A DNA stretch of 64,000 nucleotides from Bergeyella sp. (GTDB lineage: Bacteria; Bacteroidota; Bacteroidia; Flavobacteriales; Weeksellaceae), in NCBI GenBank assembly GCA_030263285.1, contig SZYB01000001.1, positions 865,609 to 929,608 of the forward strand. Reading direction: 5' to 3'. Of the stretch, positions 45,972 to 55,187 are shown one piece after another. The notes under the pieces are model-generated. The model worked only from the letters and a program-made list of their open reading frames with translations. It had not been told where the DNA came from and made no database searches. Numbering within the stretch: the first letter of the stretch is position 1; each line of letters begins with the position of its first letter. The translations under genes and the position numbers were made by a program.

Positions 45972-45979
45972 TACATTTG
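45972..45979 (+). promoter_or_regulatory. -7 element (TACATTTG) for the hpt-adk-obg operon
   Basis: An exact TANNTTTG match 23 bases before the hpt ATG at 46003. It lies inside the longest open frame, whose first ATG is at 45967, and so argues against that start. Confidence 0.55.
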
Positions 45980-46002
45980 CGCCCTACCATAGCTCATTTT
46001 TT

Positions 46003-46557
46003 ATGAAAAGCATTCAGGTACACGGAAAAACATTTATTCCTTATCTCAGCAGTGATGAAATTCAGAAATCCGTAAAAACTTTGGCAGAAAAGGTATACCG
46101 AGATTATAGAGAGGAAAATCCTGTTTTTTTAGGAGTGCTCAACGGGGTTATCATGTTTTTTTCGGATTTTCTAAAACACTATCCGGGAAAATGCGAAATT
46201 GCTTTCATGCAGGTGAGTTCCTATAGCGGAACGCAATCTACCGGAATTGTGTATAAGAAAATGGAGCTTACAAAAGAGGTGGTAGACAGACATATTATTT
46301 TGCTGGAGGATATTGTAGATACGGGAAATACTCTGGAAAGTTTAGTTGAGTATTTCAAGAATACCCAAAGACCTAGATCCCTGAAAATCGCTTCATTATT
46401 CCTAAAGCCAGAGATATATAAAAAGGACGTCAAAATAGACTATGTAGGAAAAGAGATTCCGAACAAATTTGTTCTAGGCTATGGGCTGGATTATGATGAA
46501 CAGGGACGAAATCATCCCGACCTTTATCAGCTGGAGGAGGGACGGATTAATCATTAA
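46003..46557 (+). CDS. hpt: Hypoxanthine phosphoribosyltransferase
   Basis: 184 residues of type I phosphoribosyltransferase fold. The PRPP loop is ILLEDIVDTGNTLESL, preceded by the flexible loop SSYSGTQSTG, and followed by the purine-contacting PNKFVLGYGLDYDEQGRN. It salvages hypoxanthine (and guanine) to nucleotides. The start at 46003 gives the normal N-terminus; the frame opens at 45967, within the promoter. First gene of the hpt-adk-obg group. Confidence 0.94.
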   Translation: MKSIQVHGKTFIPYLSSDEIQKSVKTLAEKVYRDYREENPVFLGVLNGVIMFFSDFLKHYPGKCEIAFMQVSSYSGTQSTGIVYKKMELTKEVVDRHIILLEDIVDTGNTLESLVEYFKNTQRPRSLKIASLFLKPEIYKKDVKIDYVGKEIPNKFVLGYGLDYDEQGRNHPDLYQLEEGRINH

Positions 46558-46599
46558 AAGCCACCGTTTACGCACAAAAATTCATTAAAAAATACAAAC

Positions 46600-47178
46600 A
46601 TGATCAATATAGTTCTTTTTGGTCCTCCGGGCAGTGGTAAGGGCACACAAGCTCAAAGTCTGATAAAAAAATTTGACCTAAAACAACTCTCTACAGGAGA
46701 TCTTTTCAGAAACAACATAAAGAACGAAACGGAACTTGGCAAACTGGCCAAAACTTATATAGACAAGGGGGTTCTGGTTCCCGACGAAGTGACCACCAGA
46801 ATGCTTGTTGACGAACTGGAAAAAAACACAGAAACAAAGGGGTTTATATTTGATGGATACCCCAGAACCGCAAAACAAACCGAAGCACTAGAAAAAATAG
46901 TGGCGGAAGTGCTGAACGATAAAATAGCTATTTGTTTGTCCTTGGTGGTAGAAGACGAAATTCTTGTGAAAAGACTTTTGGAAAGGGGGAAAATAAGTAA
47001 AAGGAGCGACGATGCGGACGAAAAAATCATTAGAAGCCGCATAAAAGAGTACTACGAAAAGACAGCAGAAGTGGCAGAACTCTACAAGAAGCAAGATAAA
47101 TACGTGGAAGTAAATGGAGTGGGCAATATTGAAGAAATTGCACAAAAACTCTTCTCCGAGGTAGAAAAAGTAATCTAA
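46600..47178 (+). CDS. adk: Adenylate kinase, short-lid type
   Basis: 192 residues. [12 protein letters not shown]-loop at 7-17, the STGDLFR and [15 protein letters not shown]-binding segments, and the [13 protein letters not shown] region. The LID is short, without the zinc or beta-strand insert of long-type enzymes, and the length matches. It balances ATP, ADP and AMP. 42 bases after hpt and five bases before obg. Confidence 0.96.
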   Translation: MINIVLFGPPGSGKGTQAQSLIKKFDLKQLSTGDLFRNNIKNETELGKLAKTYIDKGVLVPDEVTTRMLVDELEKNTETKGFIFDGYPRTAKQTEALEKIVAEVLNDKIAICLSLVVEDEILVKRLLERGKISKRSDDADEKIIRSRIKEYYEKTAEVAELYKKQDKYVEVNGVGNIEEIAQKLFSEVEKVI

Positions 47179-47183
47179 ACAAT

Positions 47184-48173
47184 ATGTCAAACTTCGTAGA
47201 TTATGTAAAAATCCACTGCAAGTCAGGACACGGTGGCGCAGGTTCGGCTCACCTGAGAAGGGAAAAATACATCCCCAAAGGGGGACCGGATGGAGGAGAT
47301 GGGGGGAGAGGCGGACATATAATCATGAAAGGCAACGAACAAGAATGGACACTTCTCCCTCTTCGTTATACAAGACATCTAAAAGCAGAGAGAGGGGAAA
47401 ACGGAGGAAAAAATCAACTGACAGGCCGAGACGGGAATGATGTATACATAGAGGTACCACTGGGGACAATTGCAAAAAACGAAGAAGGCACTGTTATAGG
47501 CGAAATCTTGGAAGATAAGCAAGAAATCATCTTGTTGAGAGGCGGAAAGGGAGGATTAGGCAATGAACACTTCAAATCTTCCACAAACCAAACTCCCAGG
47601 TATGCTCAACCCGGCTTACCAGGGGAAGAGGGATATATCACTTTTGAGCTTAAGATTTTAGCCGATGTGGGTCTCGTAGGATTTCCAAATGCGGGAAAAT
47701 CTACCCTGCTTGCGTCGGTCTCCGCAGCCAAACCAAAAATAGCCGATTACGCATTCACTACCCTCGTACCCAACCTGGGCATGGTGAACTACAGAAATCA
47801 TACCTCCTTTATAATGGCAGACATCCCCGGTATCATCGAAGGAGCAGCAGAAGGCAAGGGGATTGGTCACCGGTTTTTACGACATATAGAGAGAAATTCC
47901 CTCCTGTTGTTTTTGATTCCTGCCGATTCGCAAGATCACTATAAAGAATTTCAGATTTTGGAAAATGAACTGAAAAAATACAACCCGGAACTTCTCGAAA
48001 AAGACTATTTAGTTTCAATTTCGAAATCCGATATCCTAGACGAAGAACTAAAAAAAGAAATCATAAAAGAATTTCCTGAAAAATTTCAACTTCTGTTTTT
48101 CTCTGGCATTACAGGGGAAGGTATTATAGAGCTAAAGGACGCACTGTGGAGAAGGCTTCACAACGAGAATTAA
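47184..48173 (+). CDS. obgE: Obg-family GTPase (CgtA)
   Basis: 329 residues: the glycine-rich N-terminal Obg fold ([27 protein letters not shown]) at 1-157, then the G domain with [10 protein letters not shown] (G1), [14 protein letters not shown] (G3) and SKSD (G4). It takes part in large ribosomal subunit assembly and stress responses. There is no C-terminal OCT extension. End of the hpt-adk-obg operon. Confidence 0.97.
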   Translation: MSNFVDYVKIHCKSGHGGAGSAHLRREKYIPKGGPDGGDGGRGGHIIMKGNEQEWTLLPLRYTRHLKAERGENGGKNQLTGRDGNDVYIEVPLGTIAKNEEGTVIGEILEDKQEIILLRGGKGGLGNEHFKSSTNQTPRYAQPGLPGEEGYITFELKILADVGLVGFPNAGKSTLLASVSAAKPKIADYAFTTLVPNLGMVNYRNHTSFIMADIPGIIEGAAEGKGIGHRFLRHIERNSLLLFLIPADSQDHYKEFQILENELKKYNPELLEKDYLVSISKSDILDEELKKEIIKEFPEKFQLLFFSGITGEGIIELKDALWRRLHNEN

Positions 48174-48224
48174 TCTATCCTTATCTTCTTCATTCATCCT
48201 TATCTCCTCACAGTTAGTATTCCG

Positions 48225-48902
48225 CTACTTTTTATTCCCCAACGTGTGATTTATCGACAGGGTTACGTAATTTTCTCCATTTCCTCTTGGTTGAGTCACG
48301 AAAATCCATCCGGGTCCCACACTTAAATTCTTATTGATGTTATAGAGCGTCATCAACCAGAATCTGTTGGCATCAAAAATGGGCTCTCTGCTGCTTATAA
48401 ACAATTCATCAGAAACGACAACCTTATACCTGCTCTGGACAGGGATAGTAAGCCTTAGTCTGTAACGATATCGAAAAACAAAGGGTCTATTTTCCCTCCA
48501 TCTTTCCTCCAACATCAGGCGTTGATCCATCTTTACTCTTCCCAAATTCTGCTTGGCTAATATGTATTGGTAGATTCTGTTTTCTCCGAAAAGAACCTTC
48601 GAGCTTGTAGAATTATAGAGAGAAAAATCAAGAAACATATACCCCAAACCAAAAGTTACAGGAAAGTTCTTCAGCGTGTAATCCCCTGCAAAACGATAAA
48701 GACGTAATCTCGGATCATTAAAAAAATCATAATTACGAAATTGAGCACCATAATTTAAGCTCCAGGCAGAGTTCAATTTATATCCCCCGTTGTATACATA
48801 CCAAACACTAAAATCATTTTTGTTGTTCTGAGAAGACACTCTCGAAAAAAATAACAGTAAAAAAAAAATAAAGAACTGTAAACCAATGTCGAATTTTAAC
48901 AT
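48225..48902 (-). CDS. DUF2490 family protein (copy 1)
   Basis: 225 residues with a signal peptide (cleavage near RVSSQ). The remainder reads as a beta-barrel-like chain of aromatic-rich strands with the family segments WSLNYGAQFRNYD, RMDQRLMLEERW-type (here KMDQRLMLEERW) and FRYRYRLRLTIPV. Probably an outer-membrane protein; function unknown. A paralogue lies at 54.0-54.8 kb on the same strand. Confidence 0.82.
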   Translation of the reverse strand: MLKFDIGLQFFIFFLLLFFSRVSSQNNKNDFSVWYVYNGGYKLNSAWSLNYGAQFRNYDFFNDPRLRLYRFAGDYTLKNFPVTFGLGYMFLDFSLYNSTSSKVLFGENRIYQYILAKQNLGRVKMDQRLMLEERWRENRPFVFRYRYRLRLTIPVQSRYKVVVSDELFISSREPIFDANRFWLMTLYNINKNLSVGPGWIFVTQPRGNGENYVTLSINHTLGNKK

Positions 48903-48972
48903 AAACTTATCAGATTTTAATGATATTCTGTTTTCGCACTCTTTCCCTAAAACAAATCAAATTCGGAATAAG

Positions 48973-49107
48973 ATGAAAAGAAACATCATAACAAAGAGAG
49001 TAAAAACCGAACGCTTAAACACAAGAAACTTCAGATATCCAAGAGCCGATATGGCATCGGAGCCCAAAGTTACAAATCCATTTTACACGAATAGAAAGTT
49101 TTGGTAA
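48973..49107 (+). CDS. Possible small basic protein (44 aa)
   Basis: An ATG at 48973 opens a 44-codon frame, rich in Lys and Arg, ending NPFYTNRKFW before the stop. The frame could open as early as 48886, overlapping the divergent DUF2490 start. I do not recognise it, and there is no clear promoter or homolog to support it. Confidence 0.25.
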   Translation: MKRNIITKRVKTERLNTRNFRYPRADMASEPKVTNPFYTNRKFW

Positions 49108-49236
49108 ATATTTTTATATTGAGCTTAAAGAATTGGAAAAATCATACTCCCAATAGCCGGGTAAGAGTTAAAAAATTAGCGCCATTCACATAAAAGCTAA
49201 TTTTTATCTAACAAATACCACATTCAAAAAAAATCT

Positions 49237-50001
49237 CTATAAAGATAAAATCCGTTTTGCATTATGAGTGGTGATGCGATTGATCTCAGAGAAATCAAGG
49301 GAATAAATATCCCGTAATTTTTCTGCTACCAACCTTAGATAAGCACTCTCATTTCTCTTTCCTCTGTATGGGACTGGCGCAAGATAAGGCGCATCGGTTT
49401 CCAATACGATATTCTCTATGGCAATCTCTTTTAAAAACCGATCTATCCTTCCATTCTTAAAGGTTACCACCCCTCCTATACCCAACAAAAAGCCCAGGTC
49501 TACAGCTCTCTTTCCTTGCATTAAATCTCCTGAAAAACAGTGAAATATCCCACGTAACTTTGGATGCTTTTTTTTCTCAAGGACCTGAAATACCTCATCA
49601 AAGCTCTCTCTAGAATGGATCACTACAGGAAGATCTTTTTCTTTTGCCCAATCCACCTGAAGCTCAAAAGCTTTCTTCTGTAACTCAAAGGTAGAAGTAT
49701 CCCGATACAAATCTATCCCTATCTCTCCCATGGCACAAAAGTCCCTGTGTTCAATTTGTTTTTTTACAATATCCAGTTCCTGCTCCCACGTGTCGGGTTT
49801 CACATAACAAGGGTGAAGCCCCATCATAGAGAATATATTTTTTGGATATTCTTTCTCTAACTGAAACATTTTTTCATGAGTCCTAGAATCTATAGCAGGC
49901 ATGCAAAAAACCGAAACTCCAACATCTATCGCTCTTTGTATGACCAGAGATCTATCAAGATGAAATTCCTCTGCATAAAGATGCGTATGAGTGTCTATCA
50001 T
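49237..50001 (-). CDS. TatD-family metal-dependent hydrolase
   Basis: 254-residue TIM-barrel deoxyribonuclease-like protein: DTHTHLY at the start, GEIGIDLYRD, VIHSRESFDE, GIFHCFSGD and ETDAPYLAPVPYRGKRN all present, which are the metal ligands and substrate loops of TatD/YcfH. It is likely a 3'-5' nuclease or quality-control enzyme. It follows the GSCFA gene by 49 bases. Confidence 0.92.
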   Translation of the reverse strand: MIDTHTHLYAEEFHLDRSLVIQRAIDVGVSVFCMPAIDSRTHEKMFQLEKEYPKNIFSMMGLHPCYVKPDTWEQELDIVKKQIEHRDFCAMGEIGIDLYRDTSTFELQKKAFELQVDWAKEKDLPVVIHSRESFDEVFQVLEKKKHPKLRGIFHCFSGDLMQGKRAVDLGFLLGIGGVVTFKNGRIDRFLKEIAIENIVLETDAPYLAPVPYRGKRNESAYLRLVAEKLRDIYSLDFSEINRITTHNAKRILSL

Positions 50002-50050
50002 AATAAAAAATACTTAAGCCTTTCTTCAAAAGAAGCACAAAGGCACGGTT

Positions 50051-51004
50051 TTAAAGAAAAATTTTATGTTTCACTTTTTGTTGTTGGACCTTAATCCTCC
50101 TCTGGATTTTATCCAAAAATGCTTGATGAGCAAAATCATTTTTATCCTTAGGTTTGTGAGAAAATGCCTGATGAATTTTTAGATTTTCTTTTACAAACTC
50201 ATCTGTATCCTCGGAAAAATACGCTTTTGAAAATTTTTCAAAAATATAGGATATGGACTGTGTACTGGGATGAATCATATCCTCTTTATAGAATCTGTAT
50301 CCCCTAAGTTCATCCATCATTATCTCATAAACAGGAATATAATGACAGTACTGTAGTGGTTCTATCACTTCATGTAAAACACTGATGAGAAGAGATTTAC
50401 TTCTCTGATTTTCTATCATTCCTTCTTTAGAATGCCTTACCGGAGATACCGTAAAAAGCAGCTGTACATTTTCCGGACAAATAGCTTGAATGTGCAAAAT
50501 ACTGTTTTCTAAAGCCAAATAAATTTCTTCTGCTCCGAGCAGTCTTCTACTAAAAAATCTCTGAGGAATCTTACGACAATTACTCACCCCTCTTCCCTGA
50601 GGTAAAAATTCATAAATCCACGAAGTACCTAAAGTAATAATCACCCATTGTGTGCCTCGCAGAAAAGAGTGACTATTTTCTATTTTGGCATTGATATTCT
50701 CCAGTGTATTGGCCAAATATGGACTGTCAAAACTAGAATGATGATCCAACGAGATATAGTAATTCTCATAAATAATGAGATCTTTTTCTGTATACAAATC
50801 AGCATTACGAATGCGTCTAAGCGCACGTTCTATGGCACAGGGAGAGAAAAGAGTTCCGTAGGGATTGGATAAAACCTGTAACTCCCCCAAAGATAAAATT
50901 CGGGCAAGTTCCTGAGCAAAGCACGAACCTATGGAAAATATTCTATCCTCTGGCCCGACAAGTATTTCCGAAGGAGATATATCTACTGGCGTGGTAAGCT
51001 TCAT
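50051..51004 (-). CDS. GSCFA domain protein
   Basis: 317 residues. The defining SIGSCFAQELARIL lies at 26-39, with TLGTSWIYE in the middle and MIHPSTQSISYIF later. GSCFA proteins resemble SGNH-type hydrolases: the Ser, Gly, Asn and His-like motifs are arranged as in that fold, so an esterase or acyltransferase role on surface glycans is plausible but unproven. It lies between the prenyl synthase and tatD genes. Confidence 0.85.
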   Translation of the reverse strand: MKLTTPVDISPSEILVGPEDRIFSIGSCFAQELARILSLGELQVLSNPYGTLFSPCAIERALRRIRNADLYTEKDLIIYENYYISLDHHSSFDSPYLANTLENINAKIENSHSFLRGTQWVIITLGTSWIYEFLPQGRGVSNCRKIPQRFFSRRLLGAEEIYLALENSILHIQAICPENVQLLFTVSPVRHSKEGMIENQRSKSLLISVLHEVIEPLQYCHYIPVYEIMMDELRGYRFYKEDMIHPSTQSISYIFEKFSKAYFSEDTDEFVKENLKIHQAFSHKPKDKNDFAHQAFLDKIQRRIKVQQQKVKHKIFL

Positions 51005-51030
51005 CCCTAAAGTTTATAAAAAACGACCAA

Positions 51031-52002
51031 TTAACTCTCCCTTTTTAGTAAATAGTTGGCAAGTTCCATAAAGGGTTTTTTCTTCTCTTCAGAAACCTGT
51101 ATTTTTCCTAGGTAAGCCTGTCCTAACTCATTATGTTTCTGAACAAGCCTCAACGCCCGCTCTTGTACATTGGTTCTCCTGAATATCTTTTCCACTCCAT
51201 ATATCTTATCTATATTGTCCGTTTTTTTTGAATACCAATATTTGAGTTCTTCCAGTTCCTGTTGTGTGGCGTGTTGTTTAGCTAAGAGGTATAAGATAGT
51301 TTTTTTATTTTCAAAAATATCTCCCGCGTGTTTTTTCCCTACACTCTCCTGATTACCAAAAACATCCAAATAATCATCCATAATCTGAAAAGCGATACCT
51401 ATGTGTTTTCCAAAATTAAAAATAGACTTTGCATCTTGAAAATCCGCCCTAGCAATAAGTGCACCTATTTCAAAAGAGCAGGCGCTCAATACTCCGGTTT
51501 TGTAAGTAATCATCCGCATATATTCATCATAAGTTACCTCTTCTTGGGTCTCGAATAATATATCATACTGTTGCCCTTCACAAAGCAGCAGTCCCATATG
51601 GGTAAAGATCCTCAGACAAGCCTTAAAAAGATCGGGTTCTAAGCCTTCAAAAAACGTATAGGCTTTTAATAACATCCCATCTCCAGAAAGAATGGCCGTA
51701 TTTACTCCGTGCAGAATATGTAGGGTAGGCACACCTCTGCGTATAGGTGCCTCATCCATGATGTCATCATGAATAAGAGTGAAATTATGAAAGTATTCTA
51801 TAGCCAACGAAGGTTTTATCGCTTTTTTTATATCCCCTCCAAATAACTCATTTGCCATGAGTAACATGATAGGACGAAGACGCTTTCCCCCGTGAGAAAT
51901 TATATAATTCATAGGTTCATAAAGTTCAACGGGTTTACCCTTAAAGGTGTACTTTTTAATGGCTTGAGAAACAATCTCCTGATATCTGTCTAAAAACTCC
52001 AT
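51031..52002 (-). CDS. Trans-polyprenyl diphosphate synthase
   Basis: 323 residues. First Asp-rich motif DDIMDEA (after LIH) and RRG follow; second Asp-rich motif DDYLDVFG; KTGVLSACSFEIGAL lies between. It makes an all-trans prenyl diphosphate (farnesyl to geranylgeranyl or longer), for quinone or undecaprenyl-type lipids; chain length cannot be read without comparison. Promoter candidate at 52021-52028. It heads a run with GSCFA and tatD. Confidence 0.93.
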   Translation of the reverse strand: MEFLDRYQEIVSQAIKKYTFKGKPVELYEPMNYIISHGGKRLRPIMLLMANELFGGDIKKAIKPSLAIEYFHNFTLIHDDIMDEAPIRRGVPTLHILHGVNTAILSGDGMLLKAYTFFEGLEPDLFKACLRIFTHMGLLLCEGQQYDILFETQEEVTYDEYMRMITYKTGVLSACSFEIGALIARADFQDAKSIFNFGKHIGIAFQIMDDYLDVFGNQESVGKKHAGDIFENKKTILYLLAKQHATQQELEELKYWYSKKTDNIDKIYGVEKIFRRTNVQERALRLVQKHNELGQAYLGKIQVSEEKKKPFMELANYLLKRES

Positions 52003-52020
52003 ATTATACTTTGTGAACTA

Positions 52021-52028
52021 CAAAAATA
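52021..52028 (-). promoter_or_regulatory. -7 element (TATTTTTG) for the prenyl synthase-GSCFA-tatD run
   Basis: On the minus strand TATTTTTG matches TANNTTTG, about 19 bases before the start codon at 52002. Confidence 0.5.
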
Positions 52029-52113
52029 GGCTTTTTGCCGTGTCGAAATAACAAAACTTTATGACACTATTTGGTAAAGGATAAAACAACCGGACTAAAA
52101 CACAAAAATTCTA

Positions 52114-53253
52114 TTAAAACGACATAATAAGAAGGTAGACCAGTCCCGATACGATGGCACTTACGGGAATGGTGAGAATCCAGGCCCATAGAAGACTGAT
52201 GGTAATCCCCCACCTAACTGCAGAGACCCTTTTGGTAAGACCTACGCCTATGATAGACCCCGTAATGGTATGTGTAGTGGACACGGGGATACCTAGATGA
52301 TCCGTCAGAAAAAGAGTAATTGCCCCAGCGGTCTCTGCACTTACCCCCTCCAATGGAGTGACTTTGGTGATACGAGTACCCATCGTTTTTACGATTTTCC
52401 ATCCTCCGCTCATGGTACCAAGCCCTATAGCTAAAAATGAAACAACAGGCACCCACAAATGATGATTCGTAAAATAGTTAAACCTATCCTTGTTGCTAAG
52501 ATCTAAATAAACGGGATCCCTGAGAATATCAACATGGTAATAGATCACCGCCGCCCCTATAATTCCCATTACTTTCTGAGCATCATTCAATCCGTGCCCC
52601 AAACTAAATAGTGCAGAAGAAAAAAGCTGTCCTCTTTTAAACTGCCTCTCGGCTTTATGAGGATTTGAATTTTTGAACAAATTAACTATGGCAAGAGTAA
52701 TGATTACGGAAACCAGCATTCCGATGAAAGGAGCCAGGAATATAAAAAGAAAAATAGGAATCACCTTATTTTTTTTGACAACATCCTGAGTAAAAACCTC
52801 TTTAACCCCGGAAGAAATCCCCTCCAGAGAAGAGTAATCCGGGTGTAAGATCATCATCTCTTTATAGTTTATCACCAATGCATGCATAAGGGCAGCACCC
52901 AAAAATCCACCGATAAGGGTATGAGAAGAAGAGGAGGGAATACCAAACCACCAGGTAAGAAGATTCCAAAAAATAGCGGCAATAAGACCCGCCAACACCA
53001 CCTCCAGATTGATAAAATCTTCATTTACAGCTTTAGCGATGGTGTTACCGATCTTAAATTCGCCAATGATATAAAAGGCTAAGAAAAAAGCGGCAAAATT
53101 CCATAAAGCCGCCCACAAAACCGCCTGAAAAGGAGTCAGAACCTTGGTAGATACAATGGTGGCTATAGAATTGGCTGCATCGTGAAAGCCGTTTATAAAG
53201 TCAAAAACAATCGCCAAGATGATGATAACAATAAGGAGAAGAGGAAAATCCAT
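52114..53253 (-). CDS. Inorganic phosphate transporter, PiT family
   Basis: 379 residues with 9 to 10 helices. The two PiT signature regions are FDFINGFHDAANSIATIVST near the N-terminus and GHGLNDAQKVMGI in the second half; STTHTITGSIIGVGLTKR is near the C-terminus. It takes up phosphate with a cation (H+ or Na+). Its partner DUF47 gene lies 46 bases upstream on the same strand. Confidence 0.95.
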   Translation of the reverse strand: MDFPLLLIVIIILAIVFDFINGFHDAANSIATIVSTKVLTPFQAVLWAALWNFAAFFLAFYIIGEFKIGNTIAKAVNEDFINLEVVLAGLIAAIFWNLLTWWFGIPSSSSHTLIGGFLGAALMHALVINYKEMMILHPDYSSLEGISSGVKEVFTQDVVKKNKVIPIFLFIFLAPFIGMLVSVIITLAIVNLFKNSNPHKAERQFKRGQLFSSALFSLGHGLNDAQKVMGIIGAAVIYYHVDILRDPVYLDLSNKDRFNYFTNHHLWVPVVSFLAIGLGTMSGGWKIVKTMGTRITKVTPLEGVSAETAGAITLFLTDHLGIPVSTTHTITGSIIGVGLTKRVSAVRWGITISLLWAWILTIPVSAIVSGLVYLLIMSF

Positions 53254-53299
53254 TGTAAAAGCAGAGGTATATTACTAAAAAGTGAGTGTATATTTTGGA

Positions 53300-53938
53300 T
53301 TAAGCGTATTTTATGACAATATTTTCCAAGATATTGGCTACATCCTCGGCCTTATCCGTTACATTTTCCAGATAGTTAAAAACCGTGTTCACTTTTATAA
53401 TTCTTATAGGATCATTGGTCTCAAAGAGCCTCATGAGTGCTTTGCTTAGCACCTCGTCTGCAATATTTTCATAAGAATTTATCTTGATGCACGCCTCTTT
53501 TACGGCAGCAGTATTTTTAAAATCTTTGAGGTTTTTTATCGCTGTGTGCAGCTCTAGGCAAGCTCTGTGAATAAGAAGTGAAAACTCTGCATACTCCTTG
53601 GTTTCAGGAGTTTTATATAGAAACAAATACTTTGCAGAAGCGTACATATAGTCTGCAATGTCATCTAGAGCGCTTGCCAGCTGAGAGATATCCTCCCTAT
53701 CAAAGGGGGTAATAAAGTTTTTTCCCAGTTCTACAAATATTCTGTGAGTAAGATCATCATTTTTATGCTCATAATCACTAATAACGCGAACAAAGTTATC
53801 ATTATTTTGATCAAATTCAGAGACTCCCTCATGAAAAAATTTGGACATCCCTACAAGGTTACGTGCCACCTCATCAAAGAGGGCAAAAAAAACCTTGTCC
53901 TTGGGCTGAAAAATCTTAAAAATATTGCCTATTGCCAT
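53300..53938 (-). CDS. DUF47/PhoU-like phosphate transport regulator
   Basis: 212-residue all-helical protein of the DUF47 (PF01865) family. The central ISQLASALDDIADYMYASAKYLFL segment and conserved EHKNDDLTHRIFVELGKNF are typical. It regulates or supports the PiT transporter encoded next to it. The pair is a standard module. Confidence 0.93.
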   Translation of the reverse strand: MAIGNIFKIFQPKDKVFFALFDEVARNLVGMSKFFHEGVSEFDQNNDNFVRVISDYEHKNDDLTHRIFVELGKNFITPFDREDISQLASALDDIADYMYASAKYLFLYKTPETKEYAEFSLLIHRACLELHTAIKNLKDFKNTAAVKEACIKINSYENIADEVLSKALMRLFETNDPIRIIKVNTVFNYLENVTDKAEDVANILENIVIKYA

Positions 53939-54028
53939 TCTATGAAATTATAATGTTTTTTATTGAAATTCCTGAGCAAAGTTGAGAACAAATTGAAGGC
54001 AAAAAAACATTTGTACTTTAATTTTTAG

Positions 54029-54769
54029 TTAATTATATCCTTTCGAAAAGAAAGGGGGATCTTTAGAACTCAAAAATAACTTCTGCCTGTCCAAAGTAAA
54101 ATTGAGGGCAATGTACACAAAATGATAATTTCTCTCATCAGCTAAGGAAGAATATTCTTTCTGCCACAAGTATCCCAATTGAGTGATAAGAAGCGAAGAT
54201 ACCTGATAACCCAGCCCTCCATAAAGCCTGTTTCTCTTAAAAATATCCGGATTTTGCTTCCCGAAAAAAAATTCCTCATGGGCGCCCACAAAAACCGTTC
54301 CCTTCTCTACTTTGGATTTATTGACAGGCAGGATAAGAGATAGCCTGTAGCGGAACCTTATGTCTTGTGCATGATTCTTGGAATGCACAAAATAGAAATA
54401 GCGCTGTTCTGTCCGTAATCTGTGGTCTATTTTCAGCCTGGCTACTTTATGGGACAAAACGTACTGAAGCCAAAACCTAGTTTCTCTGAGATAAAGAGAC
54501 TGTGTGTTATAGGTTCCGTACCTTCCCATCCCTATGAGCACCTGGTTATTTTTATTGAAATTATAGTTAGGCCCCCCTTTTATTTCGTAATAATCCGGAA
54601 GACCGAATTTTTCTAAAGACCTCATCTGGAGCTCCATATAGGCTCCCCACTTTTCGTTATGCTTATAGACAAAAGAAGTAACAGAAAAACTTGAGAAATG
54701 AGACCCCGTTTTTCTTTTTTGAGCCAAAAAATTCACGGAAAGAAAAAAATAAAAAAAATACATTCTCAT
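54029..54769 (-). CDS. DUF2490 family protein (copy 2)
   Basis: 246 residues with a signal peptide (cleavage near NFLAQ). Same plan as the copy at 48.2 kb: KWGAYMELQMRSLEKFGLP, LKIDHRLRTEQRYFY and IRFRYRLSLILPVNK. Likely an outer-membrane or envelope protein with beta strands; function unknown. It precedes the initiator tRNA gene with about 230 bases of non-coding DNA between. Confidence 0.82.
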   Translation of the reverse strand: MRMYFFYFFLSVNFLAQKRKTGSHFSSFSVTSFVYKHNEKWGAYMELQMRSLEKFGLPDYYEIKGGPNYNFNKNNQVLIGMGRYGTYNTQSLYLRETRFWLQYVLSHKVARLKIDHRLRTEQRYFYFVHSKNHAQDIRFRYRLSLILPVNKSKVEKGTVFVGAHEEFFFGKQNPDIFKRNRLYGGLGYQVSSLLITQLGYLWQKEYSSLADERNYHFVYIALNFTLDRQKLFLSSKDPPFFSKGYN

Positions 54770-54963
54770 ATTCTCATCTGAAAAAACAAGGGCAATTTAC
54801 ATATTAATTGACACAAGGCCTAGTCAAATTTTACATAAACTCCCCGGACAAGGACATTGCCAATTTCAGACAAGAGACTAAAATATGATGAAGATTATTT
54901 AATGTTTTTCAAAAAATACACCCCCGCACCCGGTCTACAGCAAAAACACAACCCATTTGATCC

Positions 54964-54991
54964 AAAAAAAAAACCTCAGAAAAAACTGAAG
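54964..54991 (-). terminator. Terminator of the initiator tRNA gene
   Basis: On the minus strand CTTCAG, TTTTTT loop, CTGAGG (six pairs with one G-T wobble) is followed by about ten T residues. It lies 13 bases past the tRNA 3' end. Confidence 0.8.
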
Positions 54992-55003
54992 CTTATCAAT
55001 TAG

Positions 55004-55076
<73 letters not shown>

Positions 55077-55151
55077 ATGTTGGCTACAAAGGTATATATT
55101 TTTATTTAATTCTCAAAATATATTATCTGTTAAATGAGGCAATATTTCTTT

Positions 55152-55159
55152 TATATTTG
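55152..55159 (+). promoter_or_regulatory. -7 element (TATATTTG) for the S9 peptidase gene
   Basis: Exact TANNTTTG match 28 bases before the ATG at 55188. A second match (TATTTTTG, 55172-55179) lies closer to the start. Both are inside the longest open frame, so the frame start at 55134 is not used. Confidence 0.5.
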
Positions 55160-55187
55160 TATTTGTCACAATATTTTTGTATTCCGT

